Source of the DNA: UBA2589 sp965223235
Lineage (GTDB): Bacteria > Gemmatimonadota > Gemmatimonadetes > Longimicrobiales > Gaopeijiaceae
NCBI GenBank assembly: GCA_965223235.1
Contig: CBDCVV010000007.1
Coordinates: forward strand, 310,001-374,000
DNA: 64,000 bases
Direction: 5' to 3'
Shown here: positions 17,574 through 26,221 of the stretch, one piece after another
Position numbering within the stretch: the first letter of the stretch is position 1
How the letters are laid out: every line of letters begins with the position of its first letter
Notes under the pieces: generated by a model
The model's input: the letters and a program-made list of their open reading frames with translations, nothing else
Database searches by the model: none
What the model was told of the DNA's origin: nothing
Made by a program: the position numbers and the translations under genes

Positions 17574-19130
17574 ATGACAACGAAGAACGGCGGGGCCGAC
17601 GTGATGCGAGCGTGGGTGAAGACGGTCGACCGAATCGCGCTGCGCGCGTTGGGGGTCGGGGTTCTGCTGCTCATGATGTTCGCCACGGCGGCGTATGGCC
17701 AATCGCTTCCAGAGGAGCTGACCCTCGAGGAGGCGATTGTTCTCGCGAAGTCCAACAATCCGGCTTTTCTGAGCACGGCGAACGACCAGGCGGCCGCGAA
17801 TTGGCAAGTGCGGGAAGCGTGGGCCCAGTTCATCCCCTCCGTGCGGACGAGCGCGTTCGGGAGCTGGCAGGAGGCGGGTTCTCAGCGTTTCGGTACCATC
17901 GTGTTCGAGGGCCAGAGCACGGATTGGGCGTTCTCCGGCTACAACGTCAACTTCGGGATGACGCTCGACGGGAACACGCTCTTCGGTGTGGGTAACGCTC
18001 GGGCGAACTCGCGAGCCACCGCCGCGCGCATTGACTCGGAAGAGTTCAATCTCGAGTCGCTCACCGCTCTGCAGTACATGACCGTCCTGCGGGCACAAGA
18101 CGGGGTGGACGTCGCGCAGCGACAGCTCGACCGGGCTCAACAGAACTTGCAGATCGTCGAGACACGGGTGTCGACGGGGGCCGTCGCCGGAACGGATGTG
18201 AAGCAGGCGGAGGTCGACTTGGGACGAGCCGAGGTCACCATGATTCAGGCGGAACGGGACGTGCGAGCGGCCCGGCTCCGCCTACAGGAGCAGATCGGGA
18301 TCGAGATGGGAAGTGGCGTGCGGCTGTCGAGCGAGTTCGAGGTCTTCGAGCCGAGCTTCGACCTCGACGAACTCCTCGTCTGGTCCGCCGAGCAGCACCC
18401 CTCGCTTCGGTCGTTCAGAGCACAGGAAAGCGCGAGCCGAGCCGCCGCACGTCAGCTGTCCAGCAGTCAGTACCTGCCGTCGATCAATCTCTCGGCCAAC
18501 CTCTCTGGTCAGGCCCAGCAGGCGCTCAACGAAGAGTACGTGATCGACCAGGCGAATCGCTTCGCCACATCGCAGCAGTCCAACTGCGAGTTCCAGTACA
18601 TCTTGCAAAACGGCCTCGTCGGAGGGCTTCCGGGCTTCGACTTTCCCGACTGTGGAGCGTTTGCGCTCACCCAAGCCGACCTGGACGCCGCCCTCGAGTC
18701 GAACCGGGCTTTCCCGTTCAGCTTCAACTCGATCCCGATGCGTGCGACCGTCTCGGTTTCACTCCCGGTATTCACCGGCTTTACCAGAGAACGCCAGGTC
18801 TCCCAGGCGAACAACGCCGCCGAGGATGCAGAGCACAACCGGCGAGCCGAGGAGTTGAGGCTGCGCACCGCGGTGACGAACGCGTACGACAACCTCGTGT
18901 CTTCGTACCGCGTCGTGCAGGCCGAGGATCGGAACCGGACGCTTGCTGAGGAGCAGCTTCAGTTGCAACAAAGGCGGTACGCGTTGGGCGCGGCCGACTT
19001 GCTTCTCCTCATGGACGCCCAGACGACGATGACGACCGCGGATCAGCTGTACTTGGATGCGGTCTACGAATTTCACTACAGCCTGATCGTGCTCGAAGCG
19101 GCGGTGGGCCGCTCGCTCGGCGCGCGTTAG
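17574..19130 (+). CDS. TolC-family outer-membrane efflux protein (ABC export locus)
   Basis: 518 residues from the ATG at 17574; in-frame alternatives are 17490 and 17604. A signal peptide (hydrophobic core ALGVGVLLLMMFATAA) precedes LTLEEAIVLAKSNNPAFLS, the standard TolC opening repeat. Two helical OEP repeats follow, with a short insertion containing two Cys (NCEFQYILQ and DFPDCGAFAL, about 340-365). It is the first gene of a unit with an HlyD-type adaptor and two ABC ATPases, so it probably serves as the outer-membrane duct of a MacAB-like exporter. Confidence 0.88.
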   Translation: MTTKNGGADVMRAWVKTVDRIALRALGVGVLLLMMFATAAYGQSLPEELTLEEAIVLAKSNNPAFLSTANDQAAANWQVREAWAQFIPSVRTSAFGSWQEAGSQRFGTIVFEGQSTDWAFSGYNVNFGMTLDGNTLFGVGNARANSRATAARIDSEEFNLESLTALQYMTVLRAQDGVDVAQRQLDRAQQNLQIVETRVSTGAVAGTDVKQAEVDLGRAEVTMIQAERDVRAARLRLQEQIGIEMGSGVRLSSEFEVFEPSFDLDELLVWSAEQHPSLRSFRAQESASRAAARQLSSSQYLPSINLSANLSGQAQQALNEEYVIDQANRFATSQQSNCEFQYILQNGLVGGLPGFDFPDCGAFALTQADLDAALESNRAFPFSFNSIPMRATVSVSLPVFTGFTRERQVSQANNAAEDAEHNRRAEELRLRTAVTNAYDNLVSSYRVVQAEDRNRTLAEEQLQLQQRRYALGAADLLLLMDAQTTMTTADQLYLDAVYEFHYSLIVLEAAVGRSLGAR

Positions 19131-19148
19131 GCACTAGGGGGACGAACC

Positions 19149-20414
19149 ATGGATATCATCCGCGATACCAAGCCGCAGAAGAAGCGGAAGAAGATCGTTT
19201 GGACCTTGGGAGCCATCGGCCTCCTCGCCTTGACCCTACTCGTGCCGAGACTACTACCGACGGCGGCGCCTTCGGTGGACAGTGCGGTCGTGTGGCGTGA
19301 CACCGTCGAGTTCGGGACGATGATCCGCCAGGTTCGGGGCCCAGGGACTTTGGTACCCGAGCAGATGCGGTGGATCACCGCGGTAACGCCAGGGCGCATC
19401 GAGCAGATCATCTCGTTGCCCGGCGCGGAGGTGGACCAGGGCGACGTAATCATGCGGATGAGCAATCCGGACGTCGACATGCAGCTCCTGACGGCGCGGC
19501 AGCAACTCGCGCAGGCACAGGCAGCGCTTGCCCAGTTGCGGACGACGTTGGCGACGCAGGAGCTGACGCAGCGCGGTACGGTGGCGACGGTCCGCTCTCA
19601 ATACCTCGACGCCCAGCGTGTCTACGAGACGAATCAGCGGCTCTTCGACGAGAACCCCGACCTCGTGGCCCGTGCGGACCTCGACCGCTCCCGAGAAGCG
19701 ATGGAAGCGCTCGAACTGCAGGTCGAGGTCGAACAGGATCGCCTCTCGGTGATGGAGTCGTCACAGCAAGATCAGATCGATGCGCAGGACGATCAGATCC
19801 GTAGCCTCGGTGAGCTCGTACAGTTCAACGAAGACCGACTTCGGTCGATGATGGTGACGGTGCCGGTTGGCGGGGTGGTGGCCCCGCTCGACATACCCCT
19901 CCAAGAGGGACAGTGGGTTCAGTCCGGGCAAAATCTGTCGCGCGTCGTGGTGCCCGAGCGTCTGAAGGCCGAGATCCGAATCACCCAGACACAGGCCCAG
20001 GATATCGTCCTCGGGCAGGCTGCTCTGATCGATACGCGAACGGACACGATCGAGGGCCGAGTCACCCGCATCGACCCGGCCGTCCGCAACGGGACCGTGA
20101 CGATCGACGTGTCGTTACCCCAAGAGCTTCCCCCGTCGGCGCGCTCAGACCTGAGTGTGGACGGCAACGTCGTGATCGATCGCCTCGATGAGATCACATA
20201 TGTCGGGCGACCGACGTTCGGACAGCCGAACCAGCAGGTCTCGATCTTCAAGGTGACTCCAGACGGCGACTTTGCCGATCGAGTCACGGTTCGGCTGGGC
20301 GCGAGCTCCGTGAACGATATCCAGGTGCTCGAGGGACTGCAGGCAGGTGATGTAGTGATCTTGTCCGACATGTCGCGCTTCGACGGCTTCGACCGAGTCA
20401 AGATCAAAGACTGA
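19149..20414 (+). CDS. HlyD/MacA-type periplasmic adaptor
   Basis: 421 residues. A single N-terminal transmembrane helix (about 17-37, after the basic KKRKKIVW) anchors it in the inner membrane. Then come a lipoyl-like half (GRIEQIISLPGAEVDQGDVI), a long coiled-coil hairpin (about 110-225, LLTARQQLAQAQAALAQLR to the second helix around EALELQVEVEQDRL), and the second lipoyl half (VTVPVGGVVAPLDIPLQEGQWV) with beta-barrel domains. It matches adaptors of MacB-type ABC exporters. It is 18 bases from the tolC-like gene and followed by an ABC ATPase. Confidence 0.9.
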   Translation: MDIIRDTKPQKKRKKIVWTLGAIGLLALTLLVPRLLPTAAPSVDSAVVWRDTVEFGTMIRQVRGPGTLVPEQMRWITAVTPGRIEQIISLPGAEVDQGDVIMRMSNPDVDMQLLTARQQLAQAQAALAQLRTTLATQELTQRGTVATVRSQYLDAQRVYETNQRLFDENPDLVARADLDRSREAMEALELQVEVEQDRLSVMESSQQDQIDAQDDQIRSLGELVQFNEDRLRSMMVTVPVGGVVAPLDIPLQEGQWVQSGQNLSRVVVPERLKAEIRITQTQAQDIVLGQAALIDTRTDTIEGRVTRIDPAVRNGTVTIDVSLPQELPPSARSDLSVDGNVVIDRLDEITYVGRPTFGQPNQQVSIFKVTPDGDFADRVTVRLGASSVNDIQVLEGLQAGDVVILSDMSRFDGFDRVKIKD

Positions 20415-20470
20415 TATCCGGATCGACTTCGCCGCCGGCGTGACGTCGGCGCATACACATGGAGGGGACG

Positions 20471-21205
20471 ATGTCAGAGCATGCTCTGATTCATCTGGAA
20501 GGGCTGAGCAAGGTGTTCTACACGGAGGAAGTGGAGACGCACGCGTTGTCGAACATCAACTTGTCGATTCATCCTGGTGAGTTCGTGTCGATCGCGGGCC
20601 CGTCGGGGTGCGGCAAGACGACGTTGCTCTCGATTTTGGGACTGTTGGACAGCCCGACCGGCGGGAAGTACCTGCTGGACAACACGCCGGTGGAGAATCT
20701 GACGGCGAGTCAGCGAGCGAAGATCCGCAACCAGGCGATCGGCTTCATCTTCCAGGCGTTCAACCTGATTGGTGATCTGACGGTGTACGAGAACGTCGAG
20801 CTACCGTTGACGTACCGTGGGATGCCGGGCAGCGAGCGCAAGGAGCGAGTGCAAGCGGCGCTGGAGCGGGTGGGTATGGCGCACCGGATGGGTCACTACC
20901 CGAGCCAGCTGAGTGGTGGTCAACAGCAGCGTGTGGCGGTAGCGCGAGCGATCGTGGGCAAGCCGCTGATCCTGCTGGCCGATGAGCCGACGGGTAACCT
21001 GGACTCGAAGAACGGCAACGCGGTGATGGACCTCATGAAAGAGCTTCACGATGAGGGGGCGACGATCTGCATGGTCACACACGATCCTCGCTACGCGCAC
21101 GTCGCCGACCGCTCCGTTCACCTCTTCGACGGCCAGGTCGTCAGCGAAGACGATGCGCGCAAAGCCCAAGAGCTCGAACAGGCTGGATTCGACGTAGCCA
21201 CGTAG
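20471..21205 (+). CDS. ABC transporter ATP-binding protein, MacB/LolD type
   Basis: 244 residues from the ATG at 20471, with GGAGGGG directly upstream; an ATG at 20459 overlaps that Shine-Dalgarno and is unlikely. All ATPase motifs are intact: Walker A GPSGCGKTT, Q-loop FIFQAFN, signature LSGGQQQRVAVARA, Walker B LILLADEPTGNLDS and H-loop VTHDPRYA. It belongs to the subfamily that partners FtsX-like MacB/LolCE permeases. No permease gene follows; instead there is a 266-base structured gap and then a second ATPase. Confidence 0.93.
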   Translation: MSEHALIHLEGLSKVFYTEEVETHALSNINLSIHPGEFVSIAGPSGCGKTTLLSILGLLDSPTGGKYLLDNTPVENLTASQRAKIRNQAIGFIFQAFNLIGDLTVYENVELPLTYRGMPGSERKERVQAALERVGMAHRMGHYPSQLSGGQQQRVAVARAIVGKPLILLADEPTGNLDSKNGNAVMDLMKELHDEGATICMVTHDPRYAHVADRSVHLFDGQVVSEDDARKAQELEQAGFDVAT

Positions 21206-21218
21206 AAACCACCGGACT

Positions 21219-21379
21219 GTCGGGCCCGTACGGAGGGACACCCGACGCCGTCGACCTCAATGGATCGGATCGATGCATCTGTCCTAAGGGGGGCACCTCT
21301 CAGTGGATGCTGAGAGCGCCTTTCCTCGCGGTCGTGGACACCCTTTCGCTGGCAAGTGAAGTGGGTGCCACGACCGCGA
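21219..21379 (+). other. Hairpin-rich intergenic segment between two ABC ATPase genes
   Basis: Three consecutive hairpins fill this gap. (1) GTCGGG 21219-21224 pairs with CCCGAC 21241-21246. (2) CTCTCAG 21297-21303 pairs with CTGAGAG 21310-21316, with an outer GGC/GCC, followed by TTT. (3) A long stem pairs 21326-21343 with 21363-21379, broken by one bulged base, and continues into TTTCGCT/AGTGAAG around a GGCA loop, about 25 base pairs in all. No ORF spans it. It may be an attenuator, a processed-RNA stabiliser, or the footprint of a lost permease gene or small element. Confidence 0.45.
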
Positions 21380-21471
21380 TCGTTCGTGTGGCCGCCGTCG
21401 AGTGCTGCTAGGGAAGCCGAAGTGTCTCGGGAGTGGTACTTTTTCTACGTCGAACGCTAAGGGAAGGGCGG

Positions 21472-22143
21472 ATGATCAAGCTTAGGAACATCGAGAAGTC
21501 GTATAAGAGCGGCGCAGGAGAAACCTTCGTCTTGCGGCGTATTACGACAGAGATCGAGAAGGGCGAGTTCGTGACGATCATGGGCCCGTCGGGCGCTGGG
21601 AAGTCGACGCTCCTGTCCATCCTCGGGATGCTGGATGGGGATTGGCGCGGCGAGTACTACCTCATGGGTGAGCCGGTACACGCGATGAAGCCGAGGGCCC
21701 GTATCGAGCTCAACAAGCGCTACATCGGCTTCGTCTTCCAGCAGTACCACCTCCTCGACGATCTCAACGTCTATGAGAACCTCGAGATCCCACTCTCGTA
21801 CCGGAATGTGAAGCGCAAGGAGAGGCAAGCGATCGTGGCCGATACCCTCGACCGTTTCCAGATCGTCGGGAAGAAGGACCTCTACCCGAACCAGCTCTCG
21901 GGAGGGCAGCAGCAGCTCGTCGCGGTGGCGCGCGCGATCATCGCAGAGCCATCTGTCATCTTGGCTGACGAGCCCACGGGCAGCCTGCACTCGAGTCAGG
22001 GAGGGATGATCATGGACCTCCTCAAGCAGCTGAACAAAGAAGGGACGACGATCATCCAGGTGACGCACAACGAAGACTATGCCGCGTACGGCGATCGCGT
22101 GATCCAGCTCAAAGACGGATGGATCGTCGACGACCCGGCGTGA
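21472..22143 (+). CDS. Second ABC transporter ATP-binding protein, MacB/LolD type
   Basis: 223 residues from the ATG at 21472 (AAGGGAAGGG upstream). Walker A is GPSGAGKST, Q-loop FVFQQYH, signature LSGGQQQLVAVARA, Walker B VILADEPTGSLHS and H-loop VTHNEDYA. The signature is followed by L rather than the usual R, and the D-loop reads SLHS instead of NLDS/NLD, so it has diverged from the first ATPase though all catalytic residues remain. No FtsX-like permease is adjacent. It precedes the NtrC-type regulator by 22 bases. Confidence 0.9.
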   Translation: MIKLRNIEKSYKSGAGETFVLRRITTEIEKGEFVTIMGPSGAGKSTLLSILGMLDGDWRGEYYLMGEPVHAMKPRARIELNKRYIGFVFQQYHLLDDLNVYENLEIPLSYRNVKRKERQAIVADTLDRFQIVGKKDLYPNQLSGGQQQLVAVARAIIAEPSVILADEPTGSLHSSQGGMIMDLLKQLNKEGTTIIQVTHNEDYAAYGDRVIQLKDGWIVDDPA

Positions 22144-22165
22144 GGCGGCCGCCACAGCCTCTTCG

Positions 22166-23548
22166 ATGAATGCCCGCGTCCTGATCGCGGACGATCAGCC
22201 AGACGTCCTGGAAGCGCTCGGCATACTCCTTCGCTCCGAAGGAATCGAGGCCGTCACCGCCTCCTCTCCGGCCGAAGTCGAGGTCGCGGTTCGAGAGGGA
22301 CACCTCGACCTCGCGCTCATCGACTTGAACTACACGCGCGACACCACGTCCGGACGCGAAGGCTTAGACCTCGTCTCCTCGCTCCGGGAGCTCGATGAGA
22401 CGCTGCCGGTCGTGGTCATGACAGCGTGGGGATCGGTAGGGGGGGCCGTTGAGGCGATGCGGCGCGGGGCTAGGGACTACATCGAGAAGCCGTGGGACAA
22501 CCAGGTGCTCTTGCGGACGATCAAGACTCAGGTGGAACTCGGCCGGGCACTTCGGGACAATGCGCAGGGAAGGGATCGAAAGCCTCGCCCGGAGGCAGAG
22601 GGTGCACCTGAACTCATCGCTGAGTCGTCGGCGATGCAGCCGGTGCTCGACGTCATTCAACGGGTGGGCCCGTCCGATGCAAACGTTCTCGTCGTCGGCG
22701 AGCATGGCACCGGGAAGGAGGTGGTGGCGCACTGGTTACATGCCGTGTCGGCGCGCTCCGGCGAACCCTTCATAGCTGTGAACGCGGGCGGCTTCAGCGA
22801 AGGCGTCTTCGACAGCGAGCTCTTCGGCCACGTGAAAGGCGCGTTTACCGATGCGAAGACGGACCGCGTCGGTTGCTTCGAGCTCGCTCACGGGGGCACT
22901 CTCTTTCTCGATGAGATCGCGAACGTCCCGTTGCAGCAGCAGGCCAAACTTCTCAGGGTACTCGAGACGCGCGAGGTGCAGCGCGTGGGGTCGTCGAAGG
23001 CCCGCAAAGTCGATGTGCGAGTGGTGTCCGCGACGAATGCCAACCTCGCAGAGGCCGTCGCGGGTGGAGAGTTCCGCGAGGATCTCCTCTATCGGCTGAA
23101 CACCGTCGAGATTCGGCTCCCACCCCTCCGCGACCGGAGAGAGGACATCCCGGTTCTCGCTCGCCACTTCCTACGGAAACAGGCGAGTCGGTACGGCAGA
23201 GAGATCGACGACTTTTCCACGTCTGCCATGGACGCCCTTAGCGCGCATAGCTGGCCCGGAAACGTCCGGGAGCTGCAGCATTCGGTGGAACGGTCCGTCC
23301 TCATGGCTCGGGGGTCGCGTATCGAGGCCGCGGACCTCGGCCTACGCAAGCGTGCGGACGGTTCGAGCGAGATTGGGGAGCTGACGCTCGACGAGGCGGA
23401 ACGCCTCCTCATCGAGAAGGCGCTCGACCGATATCAGGGCAATGTGACCAAGGCTGCGGAAGCACTCGGCCTTAGCCGAAGCGCTCTATACCGGCGGCTC
23501 CAGCGACACGACGTCGGCGACGATCTTCCCGAGTCCGACGACCCGTAG
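22166..23548 (+). CDS. Sigma-54-dependent response regulator (NtrC family)
   Basis: 460 residues. The receiver has acidic pocket ADDQ and phosphoacceptor Asp53 in LIDLN, with switch Thr in MTAWG and Lys in YIEKPW. The AAA+ domain has Walker A GEHGTGKE (about 177-184; the usual Ser is His), the sigma-54 contact loop GAFTDAK, Walker B GTLFLDEIA and the sensor RLNTVEIRLPPLRDRREDIP. A C-terminal Fis-type helix-turn-helix (NVTKAAEALGLSRSALYRRLQR) binds DNA. With the kinase next door it should switch on a sigma-54 promoter, most simply that of this export locus. Confidence 0.93.
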   Translation: MNARVLIADDQPDVLEALGILLRSEGIEAVTASSPAEVEVAVREGHLDLALIDLNYTRDTTSGREGLDLVSSLRELDETLPVVVMTAWGSVGGAVEAMRRGARDYIEKPWDNQVLLRTIKTQVELGRALRDNAQGRDRKPRPEAEGAPELIAESSAMQPVLDVIQRVGPSDANVLVVGEHGTGKEVVAHWLHAVSARSGEPFIAVNAGGFSEGVFDSELFGHVKGAFTDAKTDRVGCFELAHGGTLFLDEIANVPLQQQAKLLRVLETREVQRVGSSKARKVDVRVVSATNANLAEAVAGGEFREDLLYRLNTVEIRLPPLRDRREDIPVLARHFLRKQASRYGREIDDFSTSAMDALSAHSWPGNVRELQHSVERSVLMARGSRIEAADLGLRKRADGSSEIGELTLDEAERLLIEKALDRYQGNVTKAAEALGLSRSALYRRLQRHDVGDDLPESDDP

Positions 23549-23556
23549 GACCCGCT

Positions 23557-24894
23557 GTGACTTCTTGGTGGCGACGCCTGACCCACGACCAACGAGTCGT
23601 CATTCTGACCATGTTGGCAGGTCTGCCGGGAGTCACTGTGTCTCTGGCCTTCCTCTGGTTCGGTGGGTACGACGCCCGACTGCAGTGGACCGGCAGCGCC
23701 CTCCTCGTCGCCGCGTGGCTCGGGGTCACCGTCGCGCTCCGTGAGCAGATCGTGCGCCCGCTCGGAACGCTCGCCAACATGCTGGCGGCCCTCCGCGAGG
23801 GGGACTTCTCCATTCGGGCTCGGGTCACCGATGGCTCCGATGCGCTCTCCCTAGCGTATCTCGAGGTCAACCAGCTCGAAGAGATCCTCCGGAATCAGCG
23901 ACTGGGGGCGGTCGAAGCCACCGAGACGCTCCGTAAGGTGTTGGAGGAGATCGAGGTAGCTGTCTTTGCCTTCGATCCGGATGAGGTTCTTAGCCTTGTG
24001 AACCGAACCGGTGAGACGCTCCTCGGACAGGCCTCGGACCGCCTCATCGGGAAGACGGCCACCGACCTCCGACTCGGTGACACCCTCAAAGGTGTGACGC
24101 CCCGCACCATCGAGGTCTCGTTCCCTGGCGGAACGGGGCGTTGGGAGCTTCGCCGCTCTGTGGTGCGACAGGAGGGCTACCCGCTCCAACTCATCGCGCT
24201 CACCGACTTGTCGCGAGCGTTACGGGAAGAGGAGCGACAAGCGTGGAAGAGAATCATCCGGGTCCTGTCACACGAGATCAACAACTCCCTCGCTCCGATC
24301 AAGTCGATCTCGGGGAGTCTCGAGAGCCTTCTCGGTCGGAGCGAGCTTCCTGAGGACGTGGGACCCGATGTGGAGCGTGGGCTGGCTGTGATCTCGAGTC
24401 GCGCGGAGGCGCTCGGACGCTTCATGGCTTCATACGCGAAGCTCGCGCGCCTTCCCAAGCCCGAACTCGCGCCGGTTGCCGTTTCGGCCCTGGTGCACCG
24501 GGTTGCGCATCTCGAGACGCGGCTCCCCGTGGCGGTCGTCGACGGAGACAACATCTCGGTCCAGGCCGATCCTGACCAAGTCGAACAGGCGCTCATCAAC
24601 CTGGTTCGAAACGCAGTCGATGCGACGCTCGAGGCCGAAGGGGGTGAGGTCACACTCCGATGGCTCGTCCGGTCTGGACGGCTTCACCTTCTCGTCGAAG
24701 ATCAGGGCCCCGGGCTTGCGGATACTGGGAATCTCTTCGTGCCCTTCTACACGACGAAGCAGGGCGGTTCGGGAATCGGACTCGTGCTTTCCCGACAGAT
24801 TGCCGAGGGCCACGGCGGCACCTTGGAGCTCGAGAACCGCGAGGGGGCCGGAGCCCGAGCTCGCCTGATCCTACCCGTCGATCCGGGCGTGTAG
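23557..24894 (+). CDS. Membrane sensor histidine kinase, NtrY-like
   Basis: 445 residues from a GTG at 23557, eight bases after the regulator stop. Two transmembrane helices (about 13-31 and 44-60) with almost no periplasmic loop are followed by HAMP-like and PAS segments (about 60-225). The HisKA box is RVLSHEINNSLAPIKSI (His near 239). The ATPase domain has N-box NLVRNAVDATLEAEGG, G1 DQGPGL and G2 GSGIGLVLSRQIAEGHGG. The short loop suggests sensing within or near the membrane, as in kinases paired with envelope-stress ABC loci. It is the partner of the NtrC-type regulator. Confidence 0.92.
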   Translation: MTSWWRRLTHDQRVVILTMLAGLPGVTVSLAFLWFGGYDARLQWTGSALLVAAWLGVTVALREQIVRPLGTLANMLAALREGDFSIRARVTDGSDALSLAYLEVNQLEEILRNQRLGAVEATETLRKVLEEIEVAVFAFDPDEVLSLVNRTGETLLGQASDRLIGKTATDLRLGDTLKGVTPRTIEVSFPGGTGRWELRRSVVRQEGYPLQLIALTDLSRALREEERQAWKRIIRVLSHEINNSLAPIKSISGSLESLLGRSELPEDVGPDVERGLAVISSRAEALGRFMASYAKLARLPKPELAPVAVSALVHRVAHLETRLPVAVVDGDNISVQADPDQVEQALINLVRNAVDATLEAEGGEVTLRWLVRSGRLHLLVEDQGPGLADTGNLFVPFYTTKQGGSGIGLVLSRQIAEGHGGTLELENREGAGARARLILPVDPGV

Positions 24895-24985
24895 CCGTCT
24901 CGCGACGACAACCCGCAACCGTTCGCACCCCCGTCGTGTCCCATTGGCCGGAAGAGGAAGTCACGGCGATCAGCGAGCTCTTCTT

Positions 24986-25528
24986 TTGACGGAACTCGAA
25001 TGGGTGGAGCGGGCGAGGGAGGGCGATCAGAACGCCTTCCGCCGACTGTACGATATGCATGTAGACCGCACATATAGGCTGGCGTACCGGATGGCCGGTA
25101 CAGACGACCTGGCGAGGGACTTCACGCAGGAGGCCTTCGTCCGAGCTTGGCACAGGCTCGACACCTTCCGGGGCGATGCGGCGTTCTCTACGTGGCTGCA
25201 CTCGATTACGGTCTCCGTGGCCCTAAACGGGCTTCGGAAGGTTGATCGCCATCGTAAGCGAGAGAGGTCGCTGGAGGACGCCGCTCCCCTGGCGGCTCGG
25301 CGAACTACCGCCGATCCCGGCGTTCGTGAACGCATCGCGGAGGCTGTGGACGCACTCCCCGAGATCTATCGGACGGTCTTCCTGATGCACGACCTGGAAG
25401 GGTTCAGTCACGGTGAGATCGCCGAGGCGCTCGGGGTGGCGGAAGGGACTTCCAAAGCGAGGCTGTCGCGAGCTCGCGCGCGCTTGAGAGACGCACTGGG
25501 ACCCGCGATGCAGGAGTATGTCACATGA
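24986..25528 (+). CDS. ECF-type RNA polymerase sigma factor
   Basis: 180 residues if the TTG at 24986 starts it (LTELEWVERAREGDQNAF matches the usual ECF N-terminus); a TTG at 24944 is also open. Region 2 is YRLAYRMAGTDDLARDFTQEAFVRAWHRL with the core-binding and -10 segments, followed by region 2.4 FRGDAAFSTWLHSI. Region 4 carries LPEIYRTVFLMHDLEGFSHGEIAEALGVAEGTSKARL. The stop overlaps the next gene (ATGA), a predicted single-pass membrane protein, so the pair looks like sigma/anti-sigma. Confidence 0.88.
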   Translation: MTELEWVERAREGDQNAFRRLYDMHVDRTYRLAYRMAGTDDLARDFTQEAFVRAWHRLDTFRGDAAFSTWLHSITVSVALNGLRKVDRHRKRERSLEDAAPLAARRTTADPGVRERIAEAVDALPEIYRTVFLMHDLEGFSHGEIAEALGVAEGTSKARLSRARARLRDALGPAMQEYVT

Positions 25529-26166
25529 GTCAGGAGTGGGAGACGGTTCTCGCCGAAGTGCGCGAGACATACCATCCGCCGCCGAAGGCTCCGACCGCCG
25601 AAATGTGGGAGGCGATCGAGGGCGACATCGCGCGACGCTCGGATCACGTCGTGGAGTTGAGTCAAAGGAGAGCGATCCGCGCGGAGAGGAGGCCATCCTT
25701 CGCGGGATGGGGCATCGCCGCGGCTGCGGTGCTGGTTCTCGGCATCGGGATCGGGCGGAGCTCAGTGGCACCTGGGGCGGCCGAGCCATCGGTTGCCGCA
25801 GCGGTTGCTGCTTCGGATCGCGGCCTCGACTTCGCGGCACACGATTACCTCGGGCGAAGCGAAGCAGTGCTCACCATGGTGCGGGCCGACGCCCGCGCTG
25901 GCCGGATCGATCCTTTGACGGCGGAGTGGGCTGGCCAACTCCTCGGAGAGACAAGGCTCCTCATCGACGCGGGGGCCGGAGAAGCGGCGCCTGTGGAGGG
26001 ACTTCTCCTCGATCTGGAGTTGATCCTGATGCAGATCGTCGGCCTGACGGAAGATTCGGCCGATGAGCGGGCACGGACGGAGCTCGAGCTAACGCTCCGT
26101 GGCATCGAGGAGGGCGAGGTCCTGCCACGCATCCATGCGGTCCTGCCATCGGGGTCCGGAACGTGA
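25525..26166 (+). CDS. Probable membrane anti-sigma factor
   Basis: 213 residues. A cytoplasmic N-terminus (about 1-55, with WEAIEGDIARR) is followed by one transmembrane helix (WGIAAAAVLVLGIGIG, about 62-78) and an extracytoplasmic helical domain to the end. No zinc-binding HxxxCxxC is visible. Position is the main evidence: it overlaps the ECF sigma gene by ATGA and has the topology of anti-sigma factors. Its external domain could be the sensor that meets the exported HEAT-repeat proteins encoded next. Confidence 0.65.
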   Translation: MSQEWETVLAEVRETYHPPPKAPTAEMWEAIEGDIARRSDHVVELSQRRAIRAERRPSFAGWGIAAAAVLVLGIGIGRSSVAPGAAEPSVAAAVAASDRGLDFAAHDYLGRSEAVLTMVRADARAGRIDPLTAEWAGQLLGETRLLIDAGAGEAAPVEGLLLDLELILMQIVGLTEDSADERARTELELTLRGIEEGEVLPRIHAVLPSGSGT

Positions 26167-26221
26167 CGGGGTGGAAGATCAGACGACGGGATAGCATCAA
26201 CGAGCCCAAGGAGGCATAGCG

